From assembly GCA_038230275.1 (NCBI GenBank), contig JBBRNO010000225.1, positions 1 through 7,076 of the forward strand: a stretch of DNA of 7,076 nt, written 5' to 3'. Positions 5,223-7,076 of this stretch are shown one piece after another (the first letter of the stretch is position 1; each line of letters opens with the position of its first letter). The DNA is from JANXXV01 sp038230275. Lineage in GTDB: Bacteria > Acidobacteriota > Terriglobia > Bryobacterales > Bryobacteraceae. The position numbers and the translations under genes are program-made. The notes under the pieces were generated by a model. It was not told the DNA's origin, made no database searches, and was given only the letters and a program-made list of their open reading frames with translations.

Positions 5223-5642
5223 CTACGGAAGCTGCTTAAAAGGATTAAATACTTTAAGTACAGGCCGCCGAAAATCTTTGTCGTTGCCCGTGACAATCGT
5301 GAGCCCATGTCGCCGGGCGGTAGCTGCAATATAGCTGTCTTCGACCGGCATGCGCTGACCCGCTTCTTCAAGCAGTCGCTCCTGATCGGCCCAAACATGC
5401 GCCACCGACACGTTGAACCCGTGGATGCGACCCTGTAGCGCATCCACCAGCCGCGTCAGCCAGGTCTGCAAGGATTGGCGTTGACGCCCATCCTTCATGC
5501 GCACCCAATACGCTAGTTGAGCAATCACTACCGCTCTCGTATAGCAGCGGTCTTGTTCCGCTTCGAGCCACGCGATCACCCGCGCGTCGCCATGCCGTTT
5601 CGCCGGTTGGCAGATGACGTCCGTATCAAGCAGCCAGCTCAT
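5223..5642 (-). CDS. vapC: VapC-family PIN-domain ribonuclease toxin, copy 2
   Basis: The 139 residues match copy 1 except E28A, S36R and G128V. The site residues are the same: D6, Q42 in place of the usual Glu, D102 and D123. Sharing Q42 means the change predates the duplication or belongs to this subfamily. The frame is intact and nearly all base differences from copy 1 are silent, so purifying selection has probably acted on it. The ATG overlaps the vapB2 stop by 4 nt. The TAG faces the end of hicA, and the downstream sequence is unrelated to that following copy 1. Confidence 0.9.
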   Translation of the reverse strand: MSWLLDTDVICQPAKRHGDARVIAWLEAEQDRCYTRAVVIAQLAYWVRMKDGRQRQSLQTWLTRLVDALQGRIHGFNVSVAHVWADQERLLEEAGQRMPVEDSYIAATARRHGLTIVTGNDKDFRRPVLKVFNPFKQLP

Positions 5643-5866
5643 AACTTGCGTCGGCCTGGCGGCGCACGACGGCGCGCCGGGACATCGTCCGGGCTGACGG
5701 GACAGGCCTTTAGCACCGCCAGCCAGTTCTCCCCGCTAGCGAGCCGCCGAAACACCAGCGCGTCCTCTTCCGCATCGAACCGCGCGTCAAAATAATCCCC
5801 CGGCGAGGAGGGCGCGAGGGCAGCTGGTACGGTCAGCCGTCGCTTAGCGTCGAGCGTAAAAATCAC
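5639..5866 (-). CDS. vapB: VapB-family SpoVT/AbrB-fold antitoxin, copy 2
   Basis: The protein has 75 residues, five of them different from copy 1 (V3F, A20S, L29R, A70P, R71G), with the AbrB-type TLDAKRRLTVPAAL hairpin unchanged. The aligned start codon is GTG instead of ATG, 6 nt after a GATAAT -10. A longer frame to a GTG at 5905 would include the operator and has GGGAG directly abutting the start, so I reject it. The changes lie outside the DNA-binding hairpin, and V3F and L29R could alter folding or toxin pairing only locally. Cross-neutralisation of both VapC copies is likely by similarity but not shown. Confidence 0.88.
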   Translation of the reverse strand: MIFTLDAKRRLTVPAALAPSSPGDYFDARFDAEEDALVFRRLASGENWLAVLKACPVSPDDVPARRRAPPGRRKL

Positions 5867-5883
5867 AGTGGGATTATCCCACT
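5867..5883. promoter_or_regulatory. Perfect palindrome at vapB2, probable VapB operator
   Basis: AGTGGGATTATCCCACT is a perfect 17-bp palindrome, one base longer on each arm than the copy 1 site, and sits at the same position relative to the start. Conservation while nearby noncoding bases diverged supports a binding role. Confidence 0.65.
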
Positions 5884-5905
5884 CTTTCTCGGAACTGAAG
5901 GTCAC
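5873..5905 (-). promoter_or_regulatory. vapB2 promoter with displaced -35
   Basis: The -10 GATAAT (5873-5878) is kept, 6 nt before the GTG. The likely counterpart of the copy 1 -35 reads GTGACC (5900-5905) and stands 21 nt away instead of 17, a poor spacing. At 17 nt the hexamer is CCTTCA, also weak. Lower basal expression than copy 1 is inferred. Confidence 0.4.
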
Positions 5906-6082
5906 CTCCCAGGGCCGCTGATTTGCGCCGGCGGCTCCGGTTCAACCGCCTCTTAGGCGACGAGCGCCTTCTGTCCGGGTGACTGAGCTTGGGACCAGTA
6001 TGCATCATCCGCGGACCAATGCCATACTGATTTTGGCCGAATCCGCGTTGCAGAAGGGCGCGGGCAAATATGAGATACCACA

Positions 6083-6945
6083 ATGGAGCAGGTCGACCTC
6101 AAAACGCTTTCGCTAAGAGAAAGTGACCAGATCGAATGGAAAGAGAATGTCGCCGACACCGATGATGTTGCGGAAACCCTCTCGGCCTTTGCGAACGACT
6201 GGTCCAACCTCGGTGGTGGATATGTCATCTGCGGCGCTAAGGAAGAAAAGGATTTACACGGCTTTCCCAGTGTCGTGATGGCTGGGTTGTCAGCGGCCAG
6301 ACTTAAAGAAGTTGAAGGCAAAGTGCTGAGTGCCTGTAGGGATCGTGTATCACCCGCAATCGCGCCACTCGTGCAGGAACTACCGGCGGACAGCCCGGAT
6401 CGCCGCATTCTCGTCTTTATGATGGCGGCAACCCGTTCGCCACATATTTTTCGGCGACACGGAGGGGCGGGGAGGTATTACGTCCGAATCAGCCGAGAAA
6501 CGAGAGAGGCAAGAAACGGCATCCTGCGAGAACTACTTGTTCGGAAGGGGGCGATTGAGGAGTGGGACAGACGTGTTTGTGCCACAGCAACCGTGAATGA
6601 TTTGGATCTGCTAGCCCTAAGAGACGCGCTACAAAGAATGGGTGTTTTTCACCCAGATCGTGGGTTGGATGAATACCTGTCTGAAAGCCAATCCTTAAGT
6701 CCGTTTGTTCCGCCGCTTTGTGTTAGGGAAGCTCTCACAGGAGCGTTGCGACCCCGCAACTATGCAATGCTTCTGTTCGGTCGCAATGTTCAGGCACACA
6801 TTCCAGGGGCTTTTTCGGTGTTTTCGATCTACCCCGGCGTTGATCGTTCCGAGCCCCACGCGGAGCGAAACGAGCACCAGGAACGTTGATTGATCAGGCG
6901 CGGCGTCTACTTGAACTCACTGCTGTCCGGGACATTGAGTTTTGA
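6083..6945 (+). pseudogene. AlbA_2 (Schlafen-type) domain protein, frameshifted and truncated
   Basis: The open frame 6083-6889 gives 268 residues. The AlbA_2 domain shows as QIEWKENV (16-23), LSAFANDWSNLGGGYVICGA (33-52), and YYVRISRETREA (132-143). The second block (AMLLFGRNVQAHIPGA, 228-243, and FSIYPGVDRSEPHAER) is typical of AlbA_2 proteins that continue well past 400 residues into an ATPase-like C-terminal half. Here the frame ends NEHQER, while the neighbouring frame goes on with GTLIDQARRLLEL, the expected next motif, then stops at 6943-6945. One lost base near 6875-6879 explains this; the rest of the C-terminal half is not recognisable downstream. Such proteins are putative DNA/RNA-binding regulators, sometimes in defence loci. 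The truncated product might still bind nucleic acid. A sequencing error is possible for the frameshift, but the early second stop remains. Confidence 0.7.
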
Positions 6946-7076
6946 ATTCCCGCCAAAGCCCTGAAACTGGATGAGTTAAGCAGGTTTTTGGGATTTTTCG
7001 ATTTGAACTTTTTCTGGCCCAAAATGGCTCCCGAGGACGGCGGAGGCCAGCGGCGGCGATTGCCGACAATGAGAAG
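6946..7076. other. AT-richer tail without a recognised gene
   Basis: After the second stop of the AlbA_2 remnant the sequence becomes T-rich (6985-7018), then GC-rich again. The same plus frame stays open to the window edge, with translation including LSRFLGFFDLNFFWP, but it matches nothing I know. The abrupt loss of AlbA_2 homology suggests an insertion or rearrangement junction near 6945. Confidence 0.35.

Larger units (their letters stand above)
5222..5883. repeat. vapBC cassette, copy 2 of a ~660-bp direct repeat
   Basis: This is the same orientation and content as 2531-3191. It ends at the vapC TAG on one side and at the operator palindrome on the other, after which the flanks diverge. 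About 2 kb holding the hypothetical pair and hicBA separates the copies, so they could recombine and delete or excise it. Confidence 0.9.

Noticed and set aside
2531..5883. Composite transposon formed by the two vapBC repeats
   Set aside because: The repeats encode no transposase, and I see no terminal inverted repeats or target duplications, so only a duplication is supported.
1..7076. tRNA, rRNA, CRISPR array or riboswitch
   Set aside because: No regularly spaced repeats, cloverleaf or conserved RNA motif was seen on either strand.

Overview
The window is a GC-rich bacterial chromosome segment packed with small toxin-antitoxin (TA) type modules and their remnants beside one ordinary metabolic-type gene. 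A Tat-exported fold-type III PLP enzyme, two VapBC copies, HicBA, a nucleotidyltransferase pair and an AlbA_2 protein would suit a soil Acidobacteriota genome (Bryobacterales/Solibacter-like). That assignment is inferred from gene content only; there is no marker gene.

Layout. 1-257: no convincing gene. 258-1505 (-): DSD1/D-threonine-aldolase-like enzyme with a Tat signal peptide. A short divergent gap with a 17-bp inverted repeat follows. 1567-1803 and 1788-2405 (+) are two overlapping genes, a small helical protein and an MNT/AbiEii-like nucleotidyltransferase; this is the best candidate here for a little-described TA-like pair. 2306-2500 (-): wreck of a hicB antitoxin with its middle deleted. 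2532-3175 (-): vapB1-vapC1, driven by a near-consensus promoter that appears to start transcription at the vapB ATG and carries a perfect palindrome. 3351-4256 (-): two adjacent conserved genes of unknown function, the upstream one frameshifted. 4266-4631: no gene, one hairpin. 4632-5077 (+): hicB-hicA. 5223-5866 (-): vapB2-vapC2, a second copy of the same cassette. 6083-6945 (+): an AlbA_2 (Schlafen-type) protein broken by a frameshift and cut short. 6946-7076: AT-richer tail with no recognised gene.

The two vapBC copies match over about 660 bp without an indel, from the operator palindrome to the vapC stop codon, and differ mostly at silent positions. They look like a self-contained cassette (promoter/operator, antitoxin, toxin) kept under selection. 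Copy 2 has a GTG start and a displaced -35, so it may be expressed differently. Both toxins have Gln where the PIN family usually has its second acidic residue. Intact TA modules, a decayed hicB, two frameshifted genes and abrupt module junctions (the nucleotidyltransferase tail is encoded opposite the hicB remnant) indicate an accessory island that gains and loses small modules. Both inferred frameshifts need only one missing base, so assembly error must be excluded before calling them real.
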